Under the pieces are notes generated by a model. It searched no databases. It was given only the letters and a program-made list of their open reading frames with translations, and was not told the DNA's origin. Below, piece after piece: positions 1 through 7,229 of a stretch of 34,540 nucleotides of DNA. Source of the stretch: Methanobacteriota archaeon. GTDB taxonomy: Archaea > Thermoplasmatota > Poseidoniia > Poseidoniales > Poseidoniaceae. Made by a program: the position numbers and the translations under genes. Location of the stretch: positions 1 through 34,540 of the forward strand of contig PAGK01000027.1 in NCBI GenBank assembly GCA_002704515.1, in the 5' to 3' direction. Numbering within the stretch: the first letter of the stretch is position 1; each line of letters begins with the position of its first letter.

Positions 1-1
1 C

Positions 2-496
2 ACCGTTTACATCGGTAGCGAGTATGAACATGAGATGTTGACCGAAGCAGCTCATTTCATTCGTCAAGCCCACGAACTTGGAATGATTTCAGTGGTTTGG
101 ATGTACCCTCGAGGACAAGCGGTCTCCGACGAAAAGGATCCTCAACTCATCTCCGGCGCCGCTGGCGTTGCCAGTTGTATTGGTGCCGACTTTGCCAAAG
201 TGAATTATCCACGTGCGTTTGAAGGAATGACTCAACCTGAGTCGCTTCAGATTGCGGTTGAAGCAGCTGGCCGAACCGGCATCATTTGCTCAGGCGGGGG
301 TACGCTTCCTCCTCGGGAGTTCCTTCAACGCCTTCACGACCAAATGGCCATTTCGGGATGCCGAGGTGCAGCTACGGGCCGTAATATCCATCAGAAAACG
401 ACCGAAGAAGCCGTTCGAATGACCGCCGCTTGTCACGCCATCATCTGCGAAGGAGCCTCGGTTGACGAAGCCATGGCCATCTACGAAGGCAACTGA
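2..496 (+). CDS. class I fructose-bisphosphate aldolase, archaeal DhnA/FbaB type (5' partial)
   Basis: The reading frame is already open at the window edge, so the N-terminus is missing; the visible part is 164 residues. It is the C-terminal two thirds of an archaeal class I aldolase, a TIM barrel that cleaves or forms fructose 1,6-bisphosphate through a Schiff base. The catalytic Lys lies in GADFAKVNYP, and 31 residues before it is the Tyr of VVWMYPRG. That is the same Trp/Tyr to Lys spacing as W144, Y146 and K177 of the Thermoproteus tenax enzyme. Phosphate-binding loops are seen in ICSGGG and AATGRNIHQ. Related aldolases of the DhnA family (for example 2-amino-3,7-dideoxy-D-threo-hept-6-ulosonate synthase) share the fold, so the exact substrate is slightly uncertain. 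The gene ends before a hairpin shared with the convergent neighbour. Confidence 0.9.
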   Translation, partial: TVYIGSEYEHEMLTEAAHFIRQAHELGMISVVWMYPRGQAVSDEKDPQLISGAAGVASCIGADFAKVNYPRAFEGMTQPESLQIAVEAAGRTGIICSGGGTLPPREFLQRLHDQMAISGCRGAATGRNIHQKTTEEAVRMTAACHAIICEGASVDEAMAIYEGN

Positions 497-501
497 AACA
501 A

Positions 502-521
502 AGCAGAGGGCCCCCTTTGCT
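502..521. terminator. hairpin between convergent genes
   Basis: AGCAGAGG (502-509) can pair with CCTTTGCT (514-521) around a GCCC loop, with one G-U pair. On the minus strand the stem is followed by a T-rich stretch (TTTGTTTC), so it could end the minus-strand transcript; on the plus strand no clear T-run follows. Its position between two converging genes supports a terminator role. Confidence 0.45.
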
Positions 522-550
522 CATGCATAAATCAAAGATAGGAGGCGGAT

Positions 551-817
551 TTATTCAGCCGCTGCAGCTTTTTGTGCTCTCTTCTTCTTGTTTTGTCGCT
601 TCTTGTACCAGGGATAGATTGGCCACTTAGCCAGCCCGGTCCACATCACAAAGAAGATCAGCGTCGTAGACACCAGTTTATCGATATCTGCGGACCACAC
701 GGAATCCACAATACCTTGGTGATACCAAGCAATTCTTGCGTGGTATACCACTAAAATTAATCCAAACGTAAGGTGAATGTATCTCCATATTGAGTTCCAG
801 TTTGTTCTCATGGACAT
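551..817 (-). CDS. small two-helix membrane protein, unknown function
   Basis: This 88-residue protein has two predicted membrane helices, at about residues 12-32 (IHLTFGLILVVYHARI region) and 46-62 (LVSTTLIFFVMWTGLA), then a basic tail (WYKKRQNKKKRAQK) ending in an Ala run. By the positive-inside rule the C-terminus should be cytoplasmic. I recognise no family. The start could be the ATG at 817 or the second ATG at 811; no ribosome binding site is visible at either, so the message may be leaderless. It converges on the aldolase gene. Length and composition look coding, but only the open frame and the hydrophobic pattern support it. Confidence 0.6.
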   Translation of the reverse strand: MSMRTNWNSIWRYIHLTFGLILVVYHARIAWYHQGIVDSVWSADIDKLVSTTLIFFVMWTGLAKWPIYPWYKKRQNKKKRAQKAAAAE

Positions 818-1008
818 TTAAACTTCGAAGTTGAATATTAAATTTGCTTCAGTCCCTTATGCAGTTGCTGAATTTGAAGGGCCAAATTGACCTCCGGCCA
901 AGTTATCCACTTCAAAAATTAGTTGAGCAGGGGGTACCGATTGCTTTGCTGCTTGAGCAGAGAGAATCATTCGCCTTGGTGTGTTGAATTCCAAGCGGAA
1001 GAGTAGGC
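818..1008. other. intergenic stretch, possible very short minus-strand ORF
   Basis: This 190-base gap separates two minus-strand genes. I see no tRNA, terminator or clear repeat. A minus-strand frame opening at an ATG near 970 stays open for more than 20 codons with protein-like composition (it begins MILSAQAAKQSVPPAQ). It is too short to call a gene from composition alone. Confidence 0.25.
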
Positions 1009-1332
1009 TCAAAGCTTCTCGTCATCTTTGGTCATGAAGTTGCCTTCACTGTCAACGATGATGGGAGTGCCTTCGATCCATTCTGGGCAGTTTTCTGAGA
1101 CCCAGGTGCGGGTGGCCCACTCGCAAATGTCGTAGCCTCCAGAAAGGATGCCGGAGCGCTTGATGTAGCCGACCTTGACGATGTCCTTGTCTTTCGACAA
1201 CACGTTGCCCAGTTGTTGACTGGTGGTGCCGTGTCGCATGGTGCTGTTGATGTACTCCAGGATTTCTGCAGTGTTTCGTGGTCGATCGCCTAAGAATTTC
1301 TTGATTTTTTCACGGATGCGTGTTGTTTTCAT
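1009..1332 (-). CDS. small winged-helix-like protein
   Basis: This 107-residue protein starts with a basic helical region (KTTRIREKIKKFLGDRPRNTAEILEYI) followed by a helix-turn-helix-like stretch (TTSQQLGNVLSKDKDIVKVGYI) and a beta-hairpin-like segment. That pattern suits a winged-helix DNA-binding fold at about residues 5-70. The C-terminal 35 residues contain CEW and CPEW but no full zinc motif. The start is well supported: GGAGGGA lies about seven bases upstream of the ATG at 1332. A TATA-like ATTATATC lies about 75 bases upstream of the start. It is probably a transcription regulator or small chromatin protein; the specific function is unknown. Confidence 0.75.
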   Translation of the reverse strand: MKTTRIREKIKKFLGDRPRNTAEILEYINSTMRHGTTSQQLGNVLSKDKDIVKVGYIKRSGILSGGYDICEWATRTWVSENCPEWIEGTPIIVDSEGNFMTKDDEKL

Positions 1333-1601
1333 GGTGGTTCCCTCCTGTCATTTTGGTGCGGGCTCATTGGAAATGTGCCAGTATTCTTGAGGAGCGAGGC
1401 CGCTGATATAATGGTTCCTCCTCGGTTGAACGATTTGGTTACGGTTGATGACCGATTAGCGGTGTAATTCCAACACCATCTCGTCTCAATGTAAGTTATT
1501 TTTCACCGTTCCAGTGGAAATGTATAACTAAAATTAACTTCAAACAGTTTTTATTGGATTGTACCGTGGACTGGAATGCCTCGGGCGGGGAAAAGTGACT
1601 T
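1333..1601. promoter_or_regulatory. divergent intergenic region with an ORB-like dyad
   Basis: This 269-base region lies between two divergently transcribed genes and is relatively AT-rich on its right side (about 1480-1560). It holds a TATA-like ATTATATC for the minus-strand gene and a TTCCAGTGGAAA dyad at 1509-1520 next to TATAACTAAAAT. The dyad resembles the core of archaeal origin recognition boxes bound by Orc1/Cdc6. No small gene is evident. The promoter role is likely from the layout; the origin role is speculative. Confidence 0.35.
1509..1520. promoter_or_regulatory. ORB-like dyad TTCCAGTGGAAA
   Basis: A near-perfect dyad (TTCCA-G-TGGAA) in the divergent intergenic region, adjacent to an AT-rich stretch. 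Archaeal origin recognition boxes contain a similar core followed by a G-run; the G-run is missing here. Assignment as an Orc1/Cdc6 site is tentative. Confidence 0.25.
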
Positions 1602-4109
1602 GTGATGATTCATCGACCCATCCGTTCGGCTGCCCAGCGGCAAATTTTGATCTGGTTGCGCCACGGGCCATCCACCGTCTCAGAAATCGCCCAACAATTT
1701 TCCATGCGAATGCCGCACGCCTCGCTTGCTTGTCGCCAATTGCGAGAGGCGGGACTCATCACTCGGGACGAACGTGGAGGGTTACGCAATGCTCCGATAT
1801 ACCTCAGTCAACCCGGTCATGAACGGTTAATGGAAGATGCCGTTGGCAAAATGATGCAATATTCCGACGTTCTTCATGAACTTCAGGACAACCTCGTCCT
1901 CCATGCCGATGATGCCAATGTGCTTCTTGCTTACACTCAACCGCCAAAATCCTCCTTTGTTTTTGTTGAGGATGCGATTGAAACAGCGGGTGCTTCTTCC
2001 AGTGGAAACAGAGGGGGGGCATGGATTCTCGCCCCTACGGCCAGCGTGCAATGGTACAATTTGGACAGCGGTACACCCGTTGAACCCCCCATGGCAAGGG
2101 AAACGAGCACCTTAGCGGCTTTCGAATCGTCTCAACGACGGATTGGTTTGGTTCGAGGTGAAGTGTTTGAGCAGCGGGGGAGCCTTGCACTTATCGAAGG
2201 ACAGGCCTTCGCCACTTCCAATCAACAGGGGGTTGCTCCTCCCTTGCGGCTTCAGCATGGACGGTACGAGGTAGGTTCCATCGACGGTGCCGAATTTGCG
2301 TATGCCCCACCTCGTGCCCTGCGCGCCCATCTTCAATCTCCTCTCAATCGGTCTCTGTTGCTTAATTCAATGTCCATTGAGGCCTTGGAGCTCAGCGACA
2401 GGAAAGGAACCAAGCAACGGGAACTTCCTTTGAGCGTGTTGAACCATTGGTTGAAAATCAAACACCCTCGAATGGGCGTTGAACGGTTGGATGAGCTCTT
2501 CGATGGACTGGTGGCGGGCCTCTTGCAGAGTCCTCAATCCCCCGTTTCAGCCTTGGAACGTGAGGTGCGCATGGAATTTGGAGAAACGGTTTGGGTTCAA
2601 ACCCCATGGTCTCCCGGGTACGTGGACATCTATGGTGCCTCACAACGGGCCGTTGTTTCGATCCTCCATCACGTCATGGCCGAAAGTAACACTCCCTTTG
2701 TTGTGGACTGGGTGTTTGATGGGCCAGAGGTCGAAATCCAGGACCGTTTGCTGGGACACCCGTTGTGCCGTGGCCTCCTTTCTCGCCGAGGAGCAGCCCC
2801 AATGTTTGGTCAAGGAGCCGTGCTTTTGACCGATGCAGAAGAGATGGGGAGAGTTGAGGTGCGGCTTGGTCGTTCCACGGTGTTCACGGTTGAGTTGTTC
2901 GCACCCGATATCCATCAACGCCCTCACCGTCGTCCTTTCACCCATGTGCCTGCCAACGTCAAGGAATTGCTGAACCATCGACGTTCTCAGTCCGACGGAT
3001 TCAGTGCACCTTCTCCCAGTGGAGAAGAAGGGCAACGATGGCAGGACGCTCTCCAATTGTATCCCGAGGGAGACGAGCAACAGGCCAATGCTTGGGAGGC
3101 CATTGACCCGCTTGCCGCCTGGATCGCATCACCTGAATCAACCCGTTCTTCGCGCTGGATTCGTCTTCAATCGCGTCTTCCACATGGATGGATCGAATTG
3201 TTAGCCGTTGATCATGTTCCACTGAATGAGTTGCCAATCGCCGTGCTCTCGGCCGACCAAGAGTGGCAACGTGCGGCGATACGACGCGTTCAAACCATCG
3301 GCGTAAACAACGCAGGTAGCGTGCTTCATTGGCGCCATCAGCTCCAAAACGAACATCCAGCTAAAGCCGCATTTGCTACGTGCCTGCTTTGCTCATTGGA
3401 TTCAAACAATCCAGAACACCAAGGGACTTTCCAAGAAGCCACCAAGGTTTGGTTCAACCAGCCCATGTGCGAAATCGAGGTTCTCGAAGCCATTTTCCCG
3501 CTGCAAAAAGGGCCGTCTCATGATGGACTGCTTGAGGAATGGAAAACGCAGGCACTCCTGCAACCGCCAGGGAGCCTGCTTCATACATGGGTTACGGGAT
3601 TGAACATCGCACAGCAACGTGAGCCATGGATTCCCGAAACACAACGGAACATGATGGAGCATTTGCCGCCGTCCTGGTGGTCTGTTTTTTCCAGTTCATG
3701 GTTGCTCAATCAACTGGGCAGCCACACAGGGAGGTCGTGGCTTGCGAAATTTTCGTGTTGCTGGCCAGCCCAAGTAGCTCGAACTCCTGGGGAACGGAGT
3801 CGCTACCCCGGCCTGTTCGCCAAACACCAAGCATGCGCGCTAACTTCAGAATCCTTGCTGGCGGTGAGGATTCTCAATGACGGGCCAGGCACGTCGCCTT
3901 TGGTCGCCCTCTATGAGATGATTTACGCTCTTGAACAATCCTTGCCGGTTCCCATCCTTTCGGTTCATCCCCAAGCGGGCTGGTTGGTTCGTCCCGTGGA
4001 GGAATGGCCTCGTTTTGGTTCGGAAGTGTTGTCCGTTGGCGACCCTGCGATTGGAGAAGTTTTGTTCACTCGGAGTTTCCATGTTCATTTGCTTGACGCC
4101 ATCCGATGA
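1602..4109 (+). CDS. 835-residue protein with N-terminal winged helix, body of unknown function
   Basis: Residues about 10-75 form a MarR/ArsR-like winged helix: RQILIWLRHGPSTVSEIAQQ, then a recognition-helix stretch (PHASLACRQLREAGLITRDE) and a wing ending in YLSQPG. The remaining 760 residues show no membrane segment, no nucleotide-binding loop and no family I recognise. They are rich in Trp and Pro, as in a large soluble globular protein. The start is the GTG at 1602 or the ATG directly after it at 1605; a weak GGGCGGGG lies upstream. Several dyads centred on CCAGTGGA occur inside or just before the gene. Downstream, 343 gene-free bases precede the CoA gene. It could be a regulator whose long body senses a ligand, but nothing in the sequence proves that. 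Confidence 0.85.
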   Translation: MMIHRPIRSAAQRQILIWLRHGPSTVSEIAQQFSMRMPHASLACRQLREAGLITRDERGGLRNAPIYLSQPGHERLMEDAVGKMMQYSDVLHELQDNLVLHADDANVLLAYTQPPKSSFVFVEDAIETAGASSSGNRGGAWILAPTASVQWYNLDSGTPVEPPMARETSTLAAFESSQRRIGLVRGEVFEQRGSLALIEGQAFATSNQQGVAPPLRLQHGRYEVGSIDGAEFAYAPPRALRAHLQSPLNRSLLLNSMSIEALELSDRKGTKQRELPLSVLNHWLKIKHPRMGVERLDELFDGLVAGLLQSPQSPVSALEREVRMEFGETVWVQTPWSPGYVDIYGASQRAVVSILHHVMAESNTPFVVDWVFDGPEVEIQDRLLGHPLCRGLLSRRGAAPMFGQGAVLLTDAEEMGRVEVRLGRSTVFTVELFAPDIHQRPHRRPFTHVPANVKELLNHRRSQSDGFSAPSPSGEEGQRWQDALQLYPEGDEQQANAWEAIDPLAAWIASPESTRSSRWIRLQSRLPHGWIELLAVDHVPLNELPIAVLSADQEWQRAAIRRVQTIGVNNAGSVLHWRHQLQNEHPAKAAFATCLLCSLDSNNPEHQGTFQEATKVWFNQPMCEIEVLEAIFPLQKGPSHDGLLEEWKTQALLQPPGSLLHTWVTGLNIAQQREPWIPETQRNMMEHLPPSWWSVFSSSWLLNQLGSHTGRSWLAKFSCCWPAQVARTPGERSRYPGLFAKHQACALTSESLLAVRILNDGPGTSPLVALYEMIYALEQSLPVPILSVHPQAGWLVRPVEEWPRFGSEVLSVGDPAIGEVLFTRSFHVHLLDAIR
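1997..2019 (+). promoter_or_regulatory. ORB-like element with G-run inside the winged-helix gene
   Basis: TTCCAGTGGAAA at 1997-2008 is followed by CAGAGGGGGGG. The dyad core plus adjoining G-run is the arrangement of the archaeal origin recognition box as I recall it. It lies inside a coding sequence, where it encodes an ordinary Ser/Gly-rich stretch, so it could be chance. Confidence 0.25.
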
Positions 4110-4432
4110 GTTGATATGGAGTCGGCATGAGGCTCGATTACCGTACCTGCAACATCGGGCTGAGCGACTGTGAAATGAGCAATGACGTCTGACACCATGT
4201 GTACGGCCGCAATCGAAGACTGGGAGGACCCTTCGGGGAGTGAATCTCGGTGCAAATGCGGTAAACCATCGGTGGGTTATGGGTCCTTGTGCGACGCAAG
4301 AATGAACACAAGACAACCACCTTACCGGACAGTACGCCCCGACACCGAGGGTCAGGCCTCGGAGGAAACTATGAACAAGGCCGTTAGGTGTCGGGGCACA
4401 GCCCTTGAATGTGCCATCTTTGGATGGTTTTT
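4110..4432 (+). ncRNA. candidate structured RNA or 5' leader upstream of the CoA gene
   Basis: No credible ORF fills these bases. Complementary segments are CCGTAC (4141-4146) with GTACGG (4202-4207), GGACCC (4226-4231) with GGGTCC (4281-4286), a perfect 11-bp stem GCCCCGACACC (4336-4346) with GGTGTCGGGGC (4387-4397), and an inner hairpin CCGAGG/CCTCGG (4345-4362). GGCACA (4395-4400) can also pair with TGTGCC (4410-4415), and a terminator-like hairpin follows. Some short stretches in 4250-4330 (GGTGCAAATGCGGTAA, AGAATGAACAC, CACCTTACCGGACAG) recall conserved regions of RNase P RNA, but the partner region was not found. It may be a free-standing RNA or a regulatory leader of the PPAT-DPCK gene at 4453. 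Confidence 0.4.
4414..4432 (+). terminator. intrinsic-terminator-like hairpin
   Basis: CCATC (4414-4418), loop TTTG, GATGG (4423-4427) followed at once by five T residues (4428-4432). It sits 20 bases before the PPAT-DPCK start. Its left arm overlaps the right arm of the alternative hairpin 4395-4415, which would allow attenuation-type switching. Confidence 0.5.
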
Positions 4433-4452
4433 GGCGATGAAATCAAAGGCCC

Positions 4453-5490
4453 ATGGTCAAAGCAGGCTCCATGGGAGGCGCTCCTCAATTCCAACTCTGT
4501 TTGGTCGGGGGCACCTTTGACCGCCTTCATGCAGGTCATCGCCTTCTTCTCAATGCCGCCGTGCGATCAGCAAATCGCGTTGAAATTCACGTGACCAGTG
4601 ACGCCATGGCAGACCAGAAATCAGTGAACATGCAATCCTTTGAGACGCGACGGGACGAGTTGCTAAACTGGGTTGAACTTCATGCCCCTCAACGTGTTTC
4701 AGTCCACGAACTCACGGATCGACACGGTCCAGCGCCCTCTCACTCATCAGCCGACTGCATCGTTGCCACGCCAGAAACGACGGGTGAGTGCGAACGAATT
4801 AACCTCAAGCGGGAGGAACACGGTCTACCGCCGCTGCACATCATTGAAGTGGCCCACATGTTGGATGTAGGGGGTGGCATTTTGAGTTCATCGCGAATAC
4901 GAAACGGTGTGGTGGACATGGATGGACATCCCTGGTTTTCACCCGACTGGGAAGGTGCCGTACTCAAAATGCATGAACGAGCTGAGCCCGAATTAAAAAC
5001 GCCGATGGGAACCTTGTACAAGGGTCCTGAAGCCACGCCAGAGGTGGCCATGTTGTCTGCCTTGGATGAGATACAAACCGACGAAACCATCCTCATTGCG
5101 GTTGGTGATGTGACCGTGTCTACGTTGCTCGACTTGGATGTTCTTCCCGACATTGGCTTTGTGGACGGACAAACCAAACGACAGGCCCTTGGTGAAGATC
5201 AACAAGTCAACCTTTCCGCCTTTACTCATGTTCTTCATGCCTCTAACCCAGCGGGTGTGCTGACCCCCAGTTTACAAAGGGCTGTTGCGCAAGCCGCAGT
5301 CCTTGAAGAGCCGGTGGTTGTGGTGGTTGATGGAGAAGAAGATCTTGCGCCCTTATTTGTTCACCTGCACGTGCCCCTTCATGCGGTGGTGCTCTACGGT
5401 CAACCAGGCGAAGGGGTCGTGGTCCAACCCAGCAATCTTGCGACGAAGGCTCGCTGCCGGCGCCTCCTCGAATTGTTTGAGGTGATGTGA
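4453..5490 (+). CDS. phosphopantetheine adenylyltransferase fused to GTP-dependent dephospho-CoA kinase
   Basis: The protein should catalyse the last two steps of CoA synthesis: adenylation of 4'-phosphopantetheine and 3'-phosphorylation of dephospho-CoA. Residues about 12-165 are an archaeal/eukaryotic-type nucleotidyltransferase with GGTFDRLHAGH at 19-29 (the T/HxGH signature) and SSSRIRNG near 145-152, the equivalent of ISSTxxR. Residues about 175-345 match archaeal GTP-DPCK (DUF359): VGDVTVSTLLD, FVDGQTKR, NPAGVLT, VVDGEEDL and YGQPGEGVV appear in family order. In most archaea I know of the two are separate proteins, so the fusion is notable and allows substrate channelling. The start is the ATG at 4453; a later ATG at 4471 is possible. 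The glycosyltransferase gene begins directly after the stop codon. Confidence 0.93.
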   Translation: MVKAGSMGGAPQFQLCLVGGTFDRLHAGHRLLLNAAVRSANRVEIHVTSDAMADQKSVNMQSFETRRDELLNWVELHAPQRVSVHELTDRHGPAPSHSSADCIVATPETTGECERINLKREEHGLPPLHIIEVAHMLDVGGGILSSSRIRNGVVDMDGHPWFSPDWEGAVLKMHERAEPELKTPMGTLYKGPEATPEVAMLSALDEIQTDETILIAVGDVTVSTLLDLDVLPDIGFVDGQTKRQALGEDQQVNLSAFTHVLHASNPAGVLTPSLQRAVAQAAVLEEPVVVVVDGEEDLAPLFVHLHVPLHAVVLYGQPGEGVVVQPSNLATKARCRRLLELFEVM

Positions 5491-6600
5491 TTGGACGGCC
5501 CTCACGTGTCCATAACGGTCTGTGTCCGCAACGGTGCGCATTGGATTGAGGGATGTTTGGAATCGCTCCTTGGACAAACCTATTCCTCGTTTGAGGTGCT
5601 CGTGGTGAACGACGGCTCAACGGATGGTGCAGAGGAAATCCTCGCACCTTACCACGACCCTGATGGAGTCAACGGAACACCCGTGAGAGTTCACCATCAA
5701 ACCCCACTCGGCTTGTCGGCAGGTCGTCAGTGGGCGGTTGAGCACGCCACTGGCGAATGGGTGGCCATCACCGACATCGATGTTCGTCCGGAACCCGATT
5801 GGATTGCCAACATGGTGGATCAGATTGCGCCGGTTGATGAACAGGAACGAGTCGTCGCCGTCACGGGCCGAACGGTGTTTGAGCAAGCCGATGATTTGGT
5901 CAGCAGGCTCCGTTCGGTTGAAATTGCAGCAAAGTACCGTGCTCGCCCACGAAGAACCAGCCTCGCCAACGGCCCGTGTTCCATGTTTCATCGAGCATCC
6001 CTCATGGACGTTGGTGGTTTTGACCCAACATGGTACCATGCCGAGGACATGGAAGTCAGTTTGAGGCTGATTCAGGCTGGAGGGACCATCGTCTATGCAC
6101 GGGATGCCCTTGTCAGGCACGTTCCGGAAACAGGATCGGGTCATTTCCTCGCCAAGCGCCGGCGAGACGCTCGAGCACATGTCCGTATTGTCCGTCATCA
6201 TCCGAAGCGTCGGCGTCAAGGTCCAGGCTTTGATTTTCTCGGAAGTTCCACGATGATCCTTTGCCTCTTCCCCTTGTGGATGGCGGTCATAGCCTCAGGA
6301 TTGCCGTTTCTTTTCGGTTGGTATACGGGGGATTTGGCCGTTGACCGAACGGCGTTGAGTCATTGGGAAGGCCAGGTGTTGATGATTTCAATCGCCGCCC
6401 TTTTGGTCCACGAATTGCTTCTTTGGCGCGGTCGACTTGGGGTTGTTAACAGGGAAGTCATGCGTTCAACTCCTCACAACAAAATCGTGGCGATGTTTGG
6501 CGTGCGACGGTTGACGTTCCTATGGAGCATGGCGCTATGGCATGGGCTCTTGCTCGGATGCTTGGATGCATTGTTAGGCCGAAACGGCCACAAGCGGTAG
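5491..6600 (+). CDS. membrane-anchored family 2 glycosyltransferase
   Basis: A GT-A fold glycosyltransferase that should transfer a sugar from a nucleotide sugar to a lipid or surface acceptor at the cytoplasmic membrane face. The N-terminal nucleotide-binding strand and loop are VSITVCVRNG (6-15) and VVNDGSTDG (38-46); the metal-binding D-x-D is TDIDV (DID at 95-97); the acceptor-side ED is in AEDMEVSLRL (ED at 185-186). After the catalytic domain come three predicted membrane helices at about 253-277, 294-312 and 340-362. The start is a TTG at 5491 immediately after the stop of the CoA gene, supported by GAGGTGAT five bases upstream; a GTG at 5506 is an alternative. It is translationally close to the CoA gene but not functionally related in an obvious way. 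Confidence 0.88.
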   Translation: MDGPHVSITVCVRNGAHWIEGCLESLLGQTYSSFEVLVVNDGSTDGAEEILAPYHDPDGVNGTPVRVHHQTPLGLSAGRQWAVEHATGEWVAITDIDVRPEPDWIANMVDQIAPVDEQERVVAVTGRTVFEQADDLVSRLRSVEIAAKYRARPRRTSLANGPCSMFHRASLMDVGGFDPTWYHAEDMEVSLRLIQAGGTIVYARDALVRHVPETGSGHFLAKRRRDARAHVRIVRHHPKRRRQGPGFDFLGSSTMILCLFPLWMAVIASGLPFLFGWYTGDLAVDRTALSHWEGQVLMISIAALLVHELLLWRGRLGVVNREVMRSTPHNKIVAMFGVRRLTFLWSMALWHGLLLGCLDALLGRNGHKR

Positions 6601-6611
6601 GGCGAGTGGCC

Positions 6612-7160
6612 TCAATCGATTTTTTCATCGCCAGGTGGTGCACGGCTGGCACGGTTCAAGGCGAATCCTGAAGCGATGAGGGCGATGCTGACGGAGTAAA
6701 CACCCACATCGATCCAACCTTGGTGGGCGATGCCGAAGTACAGGTAGAAGGCGAGTCCGAGGAGCAAGCACCAAGCAGAGGATGTTCGCTGCCCACCTGC
6801 AAGGGAGGGGTCGTTCAGAGCTGGCCACGTGTCGTTGATGAGCAGGCCTTTGACCCAATCACCGAGCTCACGGTGTTCGCCGATGGTTTTGCTACCAAAT
6901 CCAATTAGCCCAGCGCAGGCGGCGATGAAGATGGTGTCGCCGAGCATCTCAAAGTGGAATCCGTCCTTTGCCTCACCGAAGGCGGCGTTGGTCGCCTCAA
7001 ACGTGAAGAGCCCGCCCCATGAGATGTGGTATGTTGGATGAGCCATGCTGAACATGTTCAGTGCAGCGAGCACCAATCCCCAAACACCAATGAACACCAT
7101 GGCAGATGCATAGACGGGAACATTTCCCGTCATGGTTTGGCCGGTAACATCGTCGCTCAT
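6612..7160 (-). CDS. polytopic membrane protein of unknown function
   Basis: This protein of about 182 residues has roughly four hydrophobic helices: one near residues 17-38 (SAMVFIGVWGLVLAALNMF), one around GDTIFIAACAGLIGFG, one around AWCLLLGLAFYLYFGIA and one around GVYSVSIALIASGFAL. Between the first two lies a loop containing SWGGLFTFEA. I recognise no family. I chose the ATG at 7160 (MSDDVTGQ); the frame continues to a GTG at 7193, but that extension (LKCSTQVASA) is not typical of a signal and has no ribosome site. The gene converges on the glycosyltransferase with an 11-base gap and lies downstream of orc1/cdc6 on the same strand, separated by about 70 bases. Confidence 0.75.
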   Translation of the reverse strand: MSDDVTGQTMTGNVPVYASAMVFIGVWGLVLAALNMFSMAHPTYHISWGGLFTFEATNAAFGEAKDGFHFEMLGDTIFIAACAGLIGFGSKTIGEHRELGDWVKGLLINDTWPALNDPSLAGGQRTSSAWCLLLGLAFYLYFGIAHQGWIDVGVYSVSIALIASGFALNRASRAPPGDEKID

Positions 7161-7229
7161 GGCACTGGCGACTTGCGTACTGCATTTAAGCACACCGAAC
7201 CGCGTTCAAGTGCGGGGTCTTCACCGCCA

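Noticed and set aside
4128-4200. Box C/D guide RNA suggested by several CTGA and ATGA motifs
   Set aside because: Spacing of the C, D', C' and D boxes is wrong and no terminal stem brackets them.
4110-4432. SRP RNA suggested by GGTCAGGCCTCGGAGG near 4350
   Set aside because: The almost invariant GGAAGG-AGCAGCC part of helix 8 is missing, and the flanking helices do not fit the SRP fold.
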